A stretch of DNA of 63,976 bases from JASEHD01 sp964471945 (GTDB lineage: Bacteria > Bacteroidota > Ignavibacteria > UBA10030 > SZUA-254), in assembly GCA_964471945.1 (NCBI GenBank), contig CAYYIJ010000003.1:1-63976 (forward strand), in the 5' to 3' direction. Below the pieces are notes generated by a model that worked only from the letters and a program-made list of their open reading frames with translations, was not told where the DNA came from and made no database searches. How positions within the stretch are numbered: the first letter of the stretch is position 1; every line of letters begins with the position of its first letter. The position numbers and the translations under genes are program-made. This document shows, in pieces, positions 1 through 8,192 of this stretch.

Positions 1-1
1 G

Positions 2-1024
2 TCATAACTCCTTCATCAACCTCGCTGCAAATTCTTCGCGTGCAATCTTTAATAAATATTCCATCTTAGTTCGTAAAGTTTGTTCGTATGTTTCTTCATC
101 TATTGATAAATATTGTCTCAGATAATAGAATAAAGATGGCTGAGATTCTTCACCACTGCACCAATCTTCAAGAATATCCTCGAAAGCAGTAAACATCGCT
201 TCTGATTCTTTTCTGTCCAATTTACCTTTTGCAAAATAAGTTAAGAATATTTTTTCTTTAAGCGCCATCTCGACTTGAGTGCGGATGTTCTTTATCTCGA
301 ATTCTGTCAATCCCTCGCCAGAAAATATTTGGCATCTATCTGTTACATCGATATCCGGTTGAAATGCTTTCCTGAATAGTTGAACGACTTCCACAAGTGG
401 TATAGAATTACGGTAATTTCCCTGATCCATCACAACATCGTGTAATAATTCAAGAAGCTCTGGGGTAGTGCTTTGATGGTCAATCAGGCTCATAAACTCT
501 TTCTCGAGCTCTTCTCGTGGAAATTCTTCAAGATGTTCATTGATTTTCTGCTTTGGTTTTAAAACCAAGCCACGGAAATCTCTTTCAAGCACAAACAAGG
601 AAGATTGCTTCACACAATCACGTATGTTACGGTGAATTTTTGCGCCAGCCGGATCTGCTTGAGCATATAACCGTGCAAGCTGCGCATCTGCAATCCTTGT
701 CAAGAAACTTTTATATGCAAGGAAGATTTCGTGCTCAGGCAGATGTTCCAGTTTATCAGTTAGTGAGCTGGCAAAGTTTTCTAATTGGGGAAATTTGTTC
801 TTTGCATCGCGAGCAAATGCTTCGGCTATGCAGTCGTAAGCTAAATCGTTGATTGTCAATCCTTGTTGAAGGCAAAGTTTGGAAATAGAGATCCTGATAT
901 ATCCTAAATACGATTGAACGATTGACCTGCTGAGTTGAATAAGCTCGGTCAATTCATTGAGATTGACGTTTTCTTCAAATAGTTTTGATAAATGAACTTT
1001 AAGATTTTTGCAATTGACATTCAA
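2..1024 (-). CDS. Hypothetical protein, weakly sigma-region-like N-terminus
   Basis: A 340-residue soluble, mostly helical, acidic protein that I do not recognise. It ends with TGA at the window edge, so it is complete. The only usable start in frame is TTG, four bases after the stop of the AbiEii remnant upstream, which suggests translational coupling to that cassette. Residues about 35-75 (YIRISISKLCLQQGL followed by a DLAYDCIAEAF stretch) loosely resemble region 2 of sigma-70 factors, but no clear region 4 helix-turn-helix follows. There is no signal peptide or membrane segment. The sigma resemblance is only a pattern impression and no function is assigned. Confidence 0.6.
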   Translation of the reverse strand: MNVNCKNLKVHLSKLFEENVNLNELTELIQLSRSIVQSYLGYIRISISKLCLQQGLTINDLAYDCIAEAFARDAKNKFPQLENFASSLTDKLEHLPEHEIFLAYKSFLTRIADAQLARLYAQADPAGAKIHRNIRDCVKQSSLFVLERDFRGLVLKPKQKINEHLEEFPREELEKEFMSLIDHQSTTPELLELLHDVVMDQGNYRNSIPLVEVVQLFRKAFQPDIDVTDRCQIFSGEGLTEFEIKNIRTQVEMALKEKIFLTYFAKGKLDRKESEAMFTAFEDILEDWCSGEESQPSLFYYLRQYLSIDEETYEQTLRTKMEYLLKIAREEFAARLMKEL

Positions 1025-1028
1025 ATGG

Positions 1029-1574
1029 TTATCGACCTGTAACTTTGTCCATTGTCTCTTTTTGGAGTCTTGAAAAAAGTTTTTTCATGTCTATTGGATT
1101 GAAATCAACGAGCATCTCAACAGGTAAGCGTTTTAATTCGTCAGGGAGATCATTTACTTTTTGGAATGCTATTGCCAGCCAATATAGATCGAATCCCGGA
1201 TCTTTTTTGAGTGCCAACTCACTTAGCTCAGTCAAGCTCATATGTTTTAATATGAAGAAGAGATCGATCGCATCTCTTGCTTCAGCTCTTCCGAAAAAAG
1301 CGAGCAGCTTGTCAACACATAGATCAAGAAAATTATTGATCTTGACACCATATTCAGAATCATCGGGAGGTTGAAACATGAAAGGTGAATCTAATGCAAT
1401 CTGGATTTTTGTGCTTTCGTTTTTAACGGTAACCTCATAGTCGACAAAAGATTCAAATCTTCGAATTACTTCACATGTGTAATGCTTTTTCAATTCAGCC
1501 TCGAGAATTCTGGAGAAAGGTACAATTAATTCTTTTTGTGCTTTGCTTATAATTCCCTTGCTTTTAGGCAGCAA
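1029..1574 (-). pseudogene. AbiEii/AbiGii-type nucleotidyltransferase toxin, 5'-truncated
   Basis: The 181 residues match the middle and C-terminal part of the AbiEii (DUF1814) family: the run VDKLLAFFGRAEARDAIDLF, then the conserved KDPGFDLYW segment and the LPVEMLVDF region. Intact members are longer and open with a GGTAL-type nucleotide-binding motif followed by a D-x-D metal site; neither is present here. The reading frame is closed by TAG a few codons upstream of the TTG start, so the missing part cannot be recovered by moving the start. It overlaps its DUF6922 partner by 11 bp. The likely reading is a toxin that lost its catalytic N-terminus through deletion. An expressed, non-catalytic domain cannot be excluded. 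Confidence 0.65.
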
Positions 1575-1773
1575 AATAATTCTCCCAGAGATTTTTAACT
1601 ATAGGTGACAGATTCAATTGTTGAAGTAATATTTTTATTTCATCGAGGTCAAGTAATGCAATATCTTCTGTTCTGCCATACATCAAAACTTGCTGAATAT
1701 ACCATTTCCTTTGGAACTGATCGTTCAAATCAATTTCATTTTTCGACCAAACAATATACCTCTTTGGTTTCAT
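1564..1773 (-). CDS. DUF6922-like small protein (putative AbiEii partner)
   Basis: A 69-residue protein with an ATG start. The pattern IVWSKNEIDLNDQFQRKWY, then VLMYGRTEDIALLDLDEI and a C-terminal LWENYFA, is that of small DUF6922 proteins encoded directly before AbiEii-like nucleotidyltransferases. The family is usually taken as the antitoxin or partner; that role is inferred from gene pairing. The stop codon overlaps the start of the truncated transferase downstream, so the pair was a two-gene operon. Here the partner survives intact while the toxin is truncated, the expected decay order of a toxin-antitoxin unit. Confidence 0.6.
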   Translation of the reverse strand: MKPKRYIVWSKNEIDLNDQFQRKWYIQQVLMYGRTEDIALLDLDEIKILLQQLNLSPIVKNLWENYFAA

Positions 1774-1902
1774 CTTATTCGATTGCTGTAGAATTTAATA
1801 TGAATTATAGGAAGAATTATAGAAACAATCAAATCTTTGCATCTTCCCCAAATTTTGGCTATTATTAAGATAATTAAATCGTACAATGAATTCAATCTAT
1901 CA

Positions 1903-3261
1903 ATGAATCAATCAATTATACGTCCCCAACCCTCAGCACTCTATCGCTGGATGGTTTTACTCTTCGTCAGTTTGGCGATGTTTGGCAATTACTACATCTA
2001 CGACAGCATCAGTCCGCTTGCCGATGTACTCAAAGCTCAGCTTGGTTTCTCCGATTCGGAAATAGGTTTACTCAACGGCATTTATAGTTTCCCTAATATC
2101 ATCATGGTGTTAATTGGTGGTATCATCATCGATCGGATTGGAACACGAAAATCAACATTTATATTCACCGTCCTAATCATGTTAGGTGCGATTGTAACGA
2201 CCGTTCAGGGAAATATTTATTCGATGGCTGCCGGACGACTTATCTTTGGACTGGGCGCCGAGTCGATGATAGTTGCTATCACAACAATTATTGCTCGTTG
2301 GTTTAAAGGAAAACAGCTCGCCTTTGCTTTTGGTTTGAACTTGACTATCGCACGATTGGGCTCATTCATGGCATTGAATGCACCATCATGGGGAAGAGGT
2401 TTGTACGAATATTGGCAATCGCCGCTTTGGATAACTGTAGGTGCAGGAGTGTTTGCAGTAGTTTGTATTATCGTTTTCTATTTCATGGATGCGTTTGCCG
2501 ACAAGAGATTCGATTTACCGAAAGAAGGCGAGCAGGATAAGATCGAGCTGAAGGGGATATTCAGATTTGGAACGTCGTTCTGGTTGATCACTTTACTTTG
2601 TGTTACATTTTATTCGGCAATGTTTCCATTTCAAACGTTTGCAATCAAATTCTTTCAGGAAGCACATGGCACAACGAGAGAGGTCGGGGGAAATCTTTCC
2701 AGCATGTTAACGCTTGCAGCAATGATATTTACACCGCTTTTTGGTTTGCTTACAGATAAAATCGGAAAGCGGTCTTTATTGATGATGTTCGGTTCACTGT
2801 TGATCGTTCCGGTTTATCTCATTATGGCGTATAAAGTTGATTTGGCAACACCGTTAGGAATTTCTGGATCGTTTGTTTTAAATATCGATTTCTTCGATGT
2901 TCATTCAAATATCCCAGCATATTTAATGATGCCTATGTCGCTGATGGGAATTGCATTTTCTCTCATTCCCGCTGTCATGTGGCCCTCAGTTGCTTACATA
3001 GTCGATCAAAAGAAATTAGGAACTGCATACGGATTAATGACGATGATCCAAAATATCGGTTTGTTCGGATTTAATTTGTTAATCGGATGGGCAAATGATT
3101 TTTCCAATGCAAGCGTTGCAAATCCGGGCGGATACACTTTCGGTATGTGGATATTTACATCGCTTGGATTTTTCGGATTGTTATTCGCTTTTCTTTTAAG
3201 ACGCAGAGAGTTGGGACCACACGGACATGGTTTAGAAAATCCGACCGGTTCAAAGAAATAA
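1903..3261 (+). CDS. MFS transporter, MFSD1-like
   Basis: A 452-residue major facilitator protein with twelve predicted membrane helices. The segment GRLIFGLGAESMIVA, then ARWFKGKQLAFAFGLNL and ARLGS, matches the conserved core of the MFSD1 branch, whose animal member exports dipeptides from lysosomes. The loop DRIGTRKS is the usual MFS motif A. I chose the ATG at 1903: the frame is open from a TTG at 1837, but the extra 22 residues look like untranslated leader. The C-terminus is a short hydrophilic tail. The substrate cannot be read from sequence; peptides or organic acids are possible. The mntA gene begins five bases after its stop. Confidence 0.85.
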   Translation: MNQSIIRPQPSALYRWMVLLFVSLAMFGNYYIYDSISPLADVLKAQLGFSDSEIGLLNGIYSFPNIIMVLIGGIIIDRIGTRKSTFIFTVLIMLGAIVTTVQGNIYSMAAGRLIFGLGAESMIVAITTIIARWFKGKQLAFAFGLNLTIARLGSFMALNAPSWGRGLYEYWQSPLWITVGAGVFAVVCIIVFYFMDAFADKRFDLPKEGEQDKIELKGIFRFGTSFWLITLLCVTFYSAMFPFQTFAIKFFQEAHGTTREVGGNLSSMLTLAAMIFTPLFGLLTDKIGKRSLLMMFGSLLIVPVYLIMAYKVDLATPLGISGSFVLNIDFFDVHSNIPAYLMMPMSLMGIAFSLIPAVMWPSVAYIVDQKKLGTAYGLMTMIQNIGLFGFNLLIGWANDFSNASVANPGGYTFGMWIFTSLGFFGLLFAFLLRRRELGPHGHGLENPTGSKK

Positions 3262-3266
3262 TTTTT

Positions 3267-3557
3267 ATGAAACGACTTAGTACAATTAAGAAAATATTGC
3301 AAAATCAGAAACCGGATCTTGAGAAACGATTTCATATAAAAAAAATCGGTGTATTTGGTTCGTATATAAGGAATGAGCAAAAGAAACGGAGCGATGTTGA
3401 TATACTTGTGGATTTTTCTAAACCGATAGGATTAGATTTTATTGAACTGGGTTACTATTTAGAAGATATCTTGGGAATAAAAGTTGATTTGGTTACACCA
3501 CGTGCAATAAGAAAACAGATGAAGCCAACTATCTTGAGGGAAGTCGTTTTTCTATGA
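3267..3557 (+). CDS. mntA: MntA-type nucleotidyltransferase antitoxin, copy 1
   Basis: A 96-residue minimal nucleotidyltransferase. The active-site signature is complete: G31-S32 of GVFGS, then after ten residues D43 and D45 in RSDVDILVDF. In characterised HepT/MntA systems the MntA enzyme transfers AMP to a tyrosine of the HepT toxin and silences it. I chose the ATG at 3267; the longer open frame runs into the MFS gene. The stop overlaps the start of hepT by four bases, so the two are translated together. It is clearly homologous to the second copy at 3935, with nearly identical active-site blocks. Confidence 0.88.
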   Translation: MKRLSTIKKILQNQKPDLEKRFHIKKIGVFGSYIRNEQKKRSDVDILVDFSKPIGLDFIELGYYLEDILGIKVDLVTPRAIRKQMKPTILREVVFL

Positions 3558-3931
3558 AGCGAAAAAGAACATATCGATTTTTTTTGGAAGATATTGTTGA
3601 ATCGATAATTAAAATTGAAATTTACACGAAAAGCTTGTCCTATGGTAAGTTCACAAAGAGTCCTAAAACCATCGATGCTGTTGTCCGAAATCTTGAAATA
3701 ATCGGGGAGGCGGCAAAACATATCCCGACATCCATTCGGTCAAAACATACCGAGATACCATGGAAGAAAATGATCGGACTCAGGAACATCATCACTCACG
3801 AATATTTTGGAGTAGATGAAAAAATAATTTGGGAAATTGTGAAAGGTGAAATATCCGATGTTAAACATTCTATCATCAAAATTTTACAAACGAATCAAGG
3901 ACAATTTACATTTAATACACGGAAAAAATAA
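3554..3931 (+). CDS. hepT: HepT-type HEPN ribonuclease toxin, copy 1
   Basis: A 125-residue all-helical HEPN protein. The catalytic motif R-x4-H-x-Y is visible as R77-NIIT-H82-E-Y84. In known HepT toxins the Arg and His cut RNA and the Tyr is the AMPylation site used by MntA. The IIGEAA and IPWKKM segments before the motif are typical of the family. The start overlaps the mntA stop (ATGA), and the next mntA begins three bases after the stop codon, so this is the first half of a four-gene tandem array. With all catalytic residues intact, activity is plausible but untested. Confidence 0.88.
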   Translation: MKRKRTYRFFLEDIVESIIKIEIYTKSLSYGKFTKSPKTIDAVVRNLEIIGEAAKHIPTSIRSKHTEIPWKKMIGLRNIITHEYFGVDEKIIWEIVKGEISDVKHSIIKILQTNQGQFTFNTRKK

Positions 3932-3934
3932 TTT

Positions 3935-4231
3935 ATGAACAGTGAGCTTTCAGGAATAAAGAAAAAGATAAAACAACATAGACGAGAAATTGAAAAACGA
4001 TTTCACGTAAAAGAGATTGGAATATTTGGTTCGTATGTACGAAATGAACAGAAGAAAAGAAGCGATGTTGATATACTCGTTGAATTTTCAAAACCGGTTG
4101 GTCTTTTTCATTTTATGGATCTTGAAGAATATTTACAAAATTTGGTTGGTCGGAAAGTTGATCTCGTTTCAAAAAAAGGGCTAAAACCAATAATTGGTCA
4201 ATATATTCTCAAGGAAGTAATTTATCTATGA
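3935..4231 (+). CDS. mntA: MntA-type nucleotidyltransferase antitoxin, copy 2
   Basis: A 98-residue paralogue of the mntA gene at 3267. The signature is again complete: G32-S33 of GIFGS and D44/D46 in RSDVDILVEF. The block GSYxRNEQKKRSDVDILV is shared almost residue for residue with copy 1, while the termini have diverged (a longer basic N-terminus, and FHFMDLEEYLQNLVGRKV in place of the corresponding stretch). This indicates tandem duplication of the whole pair or serial acquisition from a close source. The ATGA overlap with the following hepT is kept. Its natural target is probably the second HepT; cross-neutralisation is possible. Confidence 0.88.
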   Translation: MNSELSGIKKKIKQHRREIEKRFHVKEIGIFGSYVRNEQKKRSDVDILVEFSKPVGLFHFMDLEEYLQNLVGRKVDLVSKKGLKPIIGQYILKEVIYL

Positions 4232-4587
4232 AAAAATGCAACTATCAACAATATCTTCACGATATTTTAGATGCAATCGATGATGTGCAAGCGTTTGTGG
4301 GTGTTTTACAGTATGATCAGTTTCTTCAAGATAAGAAGACAATTAATGCGGTGATTCGATCGATTGAAGTTATTGGTGAAGCAACAAAATACCTCCCTTC
4401 AGGATTTAGAATGAGATATTCGGATATTCCCTGGAAGAAAATGGCAGGAATGAGGGATAAACTCATCCATGAATATTTTGGAATCGATTATGAAATATTA
4501 TGGCAGGTAATCAAAAAAGAATTACCCACCCTGAAAAAACAAATTCATCCTCTTTTAAATTCAGAAATCTTTAACGACCGTAAATAA
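4228..4587 (+). CDS. hepT: HepT-type HEPN ribonuclease toxin, copy 2
   Basis: A 119-residue HEPN protein, paralogue of the gene at 3554. The motif is R76-DKLI-H81-E-Y83, followed by the same FGID block as copy 1. The IPWKKMAGMRDK segment matches IPWKKMIGLRNI of copy 1, but the N-terminal helices differ strongly, so the two toxins have had time to diverge. The four-base overlap with its mntA is retained. No further member of the array follows; only a 50-codon open frame lies downstream. Confidence 0.87.
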   Translation: MKKCNYQQYLHDILDAIDDVQAFVGVLQYDQFLQDKKTINAVIRSIEVIGEATKYLPSGFRMRYSDIPWKKMAGMRDKLIHEYFGIDYEILWQVIKKELPTLKKQIHPLLNSEIFNDRK

Positions 4588-4595
4588 AATAAATT

Positions 4596-4748
4596 ATGAA
4601 CAACGAACTATACTCCACTTCTCTTATCGTCGTCCGTGATTGCTATGTACAAAGAGCTGTGAAAAAGTACTCACCATTACTGATGGGCTATTGTGAACGA
4701 CTGGCTTCTACTTATGAAAGGAAACAAAATACTCTCAACCTGATGTAA
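4596..4748 (+). CDS. Possible 50-residue ORF, unrecognised
   Basis: An ATG-started open frame of 50 codons lies eight bases after the second hepT. It encodes a small protein with two cysteines and a basic middle (QRAVKKYSPLLMGYCERL). I recognise no family. It may be a genuine small gene of the toxin-antitoxin array, the degraded end of a former gene, or chance. The following 90 bases up to 4838 hold no convincing gene. Confidence 0.22.
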   Translation: MNNELYSTSLIVVRDCYVQRAVKKYSPLLMGYCERLASTYERKQNTLNLM

Positions 4749-4838
4749 TGGTCTAAAAGTTACTCCGATCTACAGCAGGTAAAAAGTGCTGTATATAATA
4801 ATTTGGATTCAATATGAGAAAAACTAAAAAGAAAAGAT

Positions 4839-5723
4839 ATGGGTAAGTTGTGGAGTAAAGAAGAGATAGCTTATCTGCGTAAAAGATATCCAACGATGGA
4901 TGCATCGAAAATTGCTGAACGTTTAGGACGCTCCATTGACAGTGTGATTTTAAAAGCGGGTAAATGTGGATTTAAATCGAATAAGTTTCGTAGGTGGGAA
5001 GAATGGGAGAATCGCTACCTACGGAGGCATTATAATGAAAAGGTTGTTTCATCTATTGCTCGAACACTCAGACGAACTGTACCATCTGTTCATGTCCATG
5101 CGAAAATGTTGAGATTGACAAGTCCCCCAAGTGCAAGATGGACACCCGAGGAAAGAAAATATATGGAGGCAGCATATCCAAATATATCAATCCCTATAAA
5201 GGAAATATGCGAACATCTGAAACGTCCCAAAATTGTCATTTACTCTTATGCTCAAGCCAAAGGTCTATATCGCGGTTCAATATATAAGAAATGGACCGAT
5301 GAAGAGCTTAAGTATATTCGAAAAAATTATCGTCGTAAGAGTTTTAAAGATATTGCAAAAGATATCGGGCTCCCGTATAGTGCTATCAAATATAGAGCCA
5401 ATAAATATGGATTGTACAGGAAACCTAGATGTCGGTTATGGACTGAGCAAGAAAATGAATACGTCCGTAATTATTATTCTGTAGATACTATTGAAGAAAT
5501 TGCGAAACATCTTTCGCGCACTCGCGGTGCAATATTAGGGCGTGCTGATCGTCTTGGATTGAGAGGTAAGCATAATTGGTATAAACCAGCTAACATAGAA
5601 ACGAGGGTACGTAAGTTTAAAGTATGGAATGAAAATCAAAAATTAAAATACGGAAGCAATTTTAATAGTAGGTTTATGAAAAAATTTAAACGAAATAAAA
5701 TCAAAACTATCAAACAATTATGA
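4839..5723 (+). CDS. Five-repeat Myb/GcrA-like helix-turn-helix protein
   Basis: A 294-residue, strongly basic protein built from five tandem units of about 48 residues that start at W5, W53, W101, W152 and W201. Each unit reads W-[ST/E]-x-E-E..Y-[LIV]-[RK]..Y, then IA..L.R....[IV]...A...GL. That is the plan of a three-helix Myb/SANT or GcrA-type DNA-binding domain. A basic tail of about 50 residues (KKFKRNKIKT near the end) closes the protein. It is co-linear with the six-repeat paralogue at 9438. The stop overlaps the start of the aminopeptidase gene (ATGA). DNA binding is inferred from the fold pattern; no catalytic domain is visible. Confidence 0.75.
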   Translation: MGKLWSKEEIAYLRKRYPTMDASKIAERLGRSIDSVILKAGKCGFKSNKFRRWEEWENRYLRRHYNEKVVSSIARTLRRTVPSVHVHAKMLRLTSPPSARWTPEERKYMEAAYPNISIPIKEICEHLKRPKIVIYSYAQAKGLYRGSIYKKWTDEELKYIRKNYRRKSFKDIAKDIGLPYSAIKYRANKYGLYRKPRCRLWTEQENEYVRNYYSVDTIEEIAKHLSRTRGAILGRADRLGLRGKHNWYKPANIETRVRKFKVWNENQKLKYGSNFNSRFMKKFKRNKIKTIKQL

Positions 5724-6682
5724 AAACTGAATTAGATAGTGCCTCTGAAATTGCGCTACGAGATTGCATGGGCGTCAAGCAAAACGAAAAAGTCCTCATC
5801 GTTACCGATGAGCCGCTTAGAACCATTGGTTATTCGCTTTGGCAAGCAGCTAAAGATTTAGGAACCGAAGTCATGCTGGTTGAAATGCTTCCACGCAAAA
5901 CGAACGGAGAAGAACCACCTGGTGAAATCGCTGATATGATGAAAAAGGTAGATGTGGTTTTATGTCCGACTTCGAAATCGCTAACTCATACTGATGCGCG
6001 TAGAAATGCAAGTGCTGCTGGTGTTAGGGTCGCTACACTTCCCGGTGTTACAGAAGAAATAATGATTCGGTGTATGAATGCCGATTATAATAAAATTGCA
6101 GAGCGAACTTTCAAGCTATGTAAGATGATGGAAAAATCAGAAAAGATACGTGTAACCACGGCGCTTGGAACTAATATCACAATGCCTATCAAGGGAAGAG
6201 AAGCGCACGCAAGCTCCGGACTTTTCCGTGACAAAGGTTTATGGGGAAATCTCCCGACTGGTGAATCGTATCTTGCACCATTGGAAGGTGTATCGAACGG
6301 TGTGGTCGTCGTGGATGGCTCGATGGCGAGTGTCGGTATGGTAAATACTCCGATTAGAATTGTTGTCAAAGATGGGTATGCTGCCGAAATAACTGGTGGT
6401 GATGAAGCAAAACGATTGAGGGAGTTATTAGAGCCGCATGGAAAAGATGCTTACACTGTTGCCGAGTTTGGTATCGGGACGAATGATAAAGCGATTCTCA
6501 CAGGAAAAATTTTAGAAGATGAGAAGGTTATGGGGACGATTCACATCGCATTCGGTGACAATAAGTCTATGGGTGGCAGTGTGCGTGTGGCAAGCCACCT
6601 CGATGGACTGGTTAAGCAGCCGACAGTTTGGTTCGATGATAAGTTGATCATGCAGGATGGAAAGTTTGTCGTTGAAGTTTAA
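5720..6682 (+). CDS. M29-like leucyl aminopeptidase family protein
   Basis: A 320-residue cytoplasmic protein with the metal-site pattern of the thermophilic M29 aminopeptidase superfamily: NLPTGE, AEFGIGTN, GTIHIAFGDN and HLDGLVKQPTVW carry the usual Glu, Glu, His and His-x-Asp ligands. Members bind two divalent metals and remove N-terminal residues from peptides. A related branch, the NicX-type ring-opening dioxygenases, uses the same fold with iron, so the substrate is not certain. At 320 residues it is shorter than classical M29 enzymes (about 410), mainly at the N-terminus. Translation is coupled to the preceding repeat protein by a four-base overlap, which may only reflect insertion of that gene. 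Confidence 0.75.
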   Translation: MKTELDSASEIALRDCMGVKQNEKVLIVTDEPLRTIGYSLWQAAKDLGTEVMLVEMLPRKTNGEEPPGEIADMMKKVDVVLCPTSKSLTHTDARRNASAAGVRVATLPGVTEEIMIRCMNADYNKIAERTFKLCKMMEKSEKIRVTTALGTNITMPIKGREAHASSGLFRDKGLWGNLPTGESYLAPLEGVSNGVVVVDGSMASVGMVNTPIRIVVKDGYAAEITGGDEAKRLRELLEPHGKDAYTVAEFGIGTNDKAILTGKILEDEKVMGTIHIAFGDNKSMGGSVRVASHLDGLVKQPTVWFDDKLIMQDGKFVVEV

Positions 6683-6760
6683 ACACTGGTAAACTATTTC
6701 TTTTCAATTTTGTCTAAATAAAAGGAATTTATTAATTTATTTAACGTAAAGAGTTTTCAA

Positions 6761-8170
6761 ATGAAATTTAAAAAGCTGTATTTTTATATAATTATCACTG
6801 TGGTTGTTATCTGTACGGCAGGATATTTCTTACTTTTTAATTCCGATTCCAGCGATATTAAATACCGGACTGAAAAAGTCACTCGCGGCGATGTTACGAT
6901 TCAGGTGCGAGCAACCGGCACAATAAACCCTGTTCAAACAGTACAGGTCGGAAGCCAGGTATCGGGAATAATCGATAAACTTTATGCCGACTTTAACTCG
7001 GAGGTGAAGAAAGGACAAATAATCGCGCGGATTGATTCAACGTTTCTATATGCATCTGTAAAAGAAGCAGAGGCAAATCTTGAACGAAATCAGGCACAAG
7101 TCAACGAAGCACGGCGCAGTTTCAATAGAACGACTGAGCTGTTTAAGAAAAATTTAGTATCGCAAGCGGATCTTGATGCTGCACAAACTCAATTCGAGGC
7201 AGCCACCGCTCAACATAAACAATCACAAGCATCGTTAGATAGAGCAATGGTGAATTTGCGCTACTCTATAATTCGTGCACCGATAGACGGAGTAGTGATA
7301 TCGAGAGAAATTGATGTAGGCCAAACCGTCGCAGCAAGTTTTCAGGCGCCTAAGCTTTTTACTATTGCAAACGATTTAAAACAAATGCAGGTAGAAGCCA
7401 GCGTGGATGAAGCGGATATTGGGCAAATCAAAGAAAGTCAAGTTGTAACCTTCACGGTCGATGCTTATCCCGGCGAAGAATTCGAAGGTGAAGTTACACA
7501 GGTTCGTCTTTCACCAGTAACGGTGCAGAACGTGGTTACTTACACTGTCATTATTCATGTCCCGAATGCTGATTTAAAGCTCCGGCCCGGTATGACGGCT
7601 ACGGTTTCAATACTAATCGATAAGCGCGAGAATGTACTCCGCGTCCCTACACTTGCGACCCGTTTCCAACCACCTCAAGAAGTTTTGGAGAGAATGAAAG
7701 ATAAAAAGAAGCCGGAAACGGAAGACAAGATTATTGCCGAAGTCAAAACTGAACAGAAATCGCCTGAAAATCATGTAGGCGAAAAGCGCATGAGAGAATT
7801 CTCTCAAAGTAATCCGGAGGGCGGACAAAATGTTGAACGCCGAAGGTCAAGCGAAATAAAACGAAAAGAGTTTCGCTCTGGCGGTGATTTTCCTCATCAA
7901 AGTGGTCAAATGACAAAGGGAAATTTCAAACGAAAGTCGGCAAAAATTTGGATATTAGAAAAAGGAGAGACCCTAAAAACAATCGAAGTTCGGACGGGCA
8001 TCAATGATAACCGATTTGTTGAGATCATAACCGAAGACTTAAAAGAAGAAGATGAAGTTATCATTGGAACGACGAATGGCACACACACGATGGCTTCACA
8101 ACAAACTAACCCATTTGCACCGAGGATGTTTGGCGGACCTGGTTCAGGTATGGGCAGGCGGGGCCCCTAA
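6761..8170 (+). CDS. Periplasmic adaptor (HlyD/MacA family)
   Basis: A 469-residue membrane fusion protein. Residues 7-28 form an N-terminal signal anchor. The barrel-sandwich (lipoyl-like) halves lie near residues 45-90 (GTINPVQTVQVGSQVSG) and 170-195 (IRAPIDGVVISREIDVGQ), with the coiled-coil hairpin between them. The beta-barrel follows to about residue 290. A charged, low-complexity insert occupies roughly residues 305-395, followed by the membrane-proximal domain. The Gly/Arg/Pro-rich C-terminus is unusual. It bridges an inner-membrane ABC or RND pump to an outer-membrane channel. The next gene is a MacB-type permease, so an ABC efflux system is likely. No ATPase or TolC-like gene is adjacent. 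Confidence 0.85.
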   Translation: MKFKKLYFYIIITVVVICTAGYFLLFNSDSSDIKYRTEKVTRGDVTIQVRATGTINPVQTVQVGSQVSGIIDKLYADFNSEVKKGQIIARIDSTFLYASVKEAEANLERNQAQVNEARRSFNRTTELFKKNLVSQADLDAAQTQFEAATAQHKQSQASLDRAMVNLRYSIIRAPIDGVVISREIDVGQTVAASFQAPKLFTIANDLKQMQVEASVDEADIGQIKESQVVTFTVDAYPGEEFEGEVTQVRLSPVTVQNVVTYTVIIHVPNADLKLRPGMTATVSILIDKRENVLRVPTLATRFQPPQEVLERMKDKKKPETEDKIIAEVKTEQKSPENHVGEKRMREFSQSNPEGGQNVERRRSSEIKRKEFRSGGDFPHQSGQMTKGNFKRKSAKIWILEKGETLKTIEVRTGINDNRFVEIITEDLKEEDEVIIGTTNGTHTMASQQTNPFAPRMFGGPGSGMGRRGP

Positions 8171-8192
8171 GATATTGTGGATATAAATTATT

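Noticed and set aside
3261..4610. A duplicated 3' end of the MFS gene after the HepT/MntA array, like those at sucC and NagZ
   Set aside because: After 4587 there is only a short CGACCG word in common with the MFS end; the encoded residues do not match.
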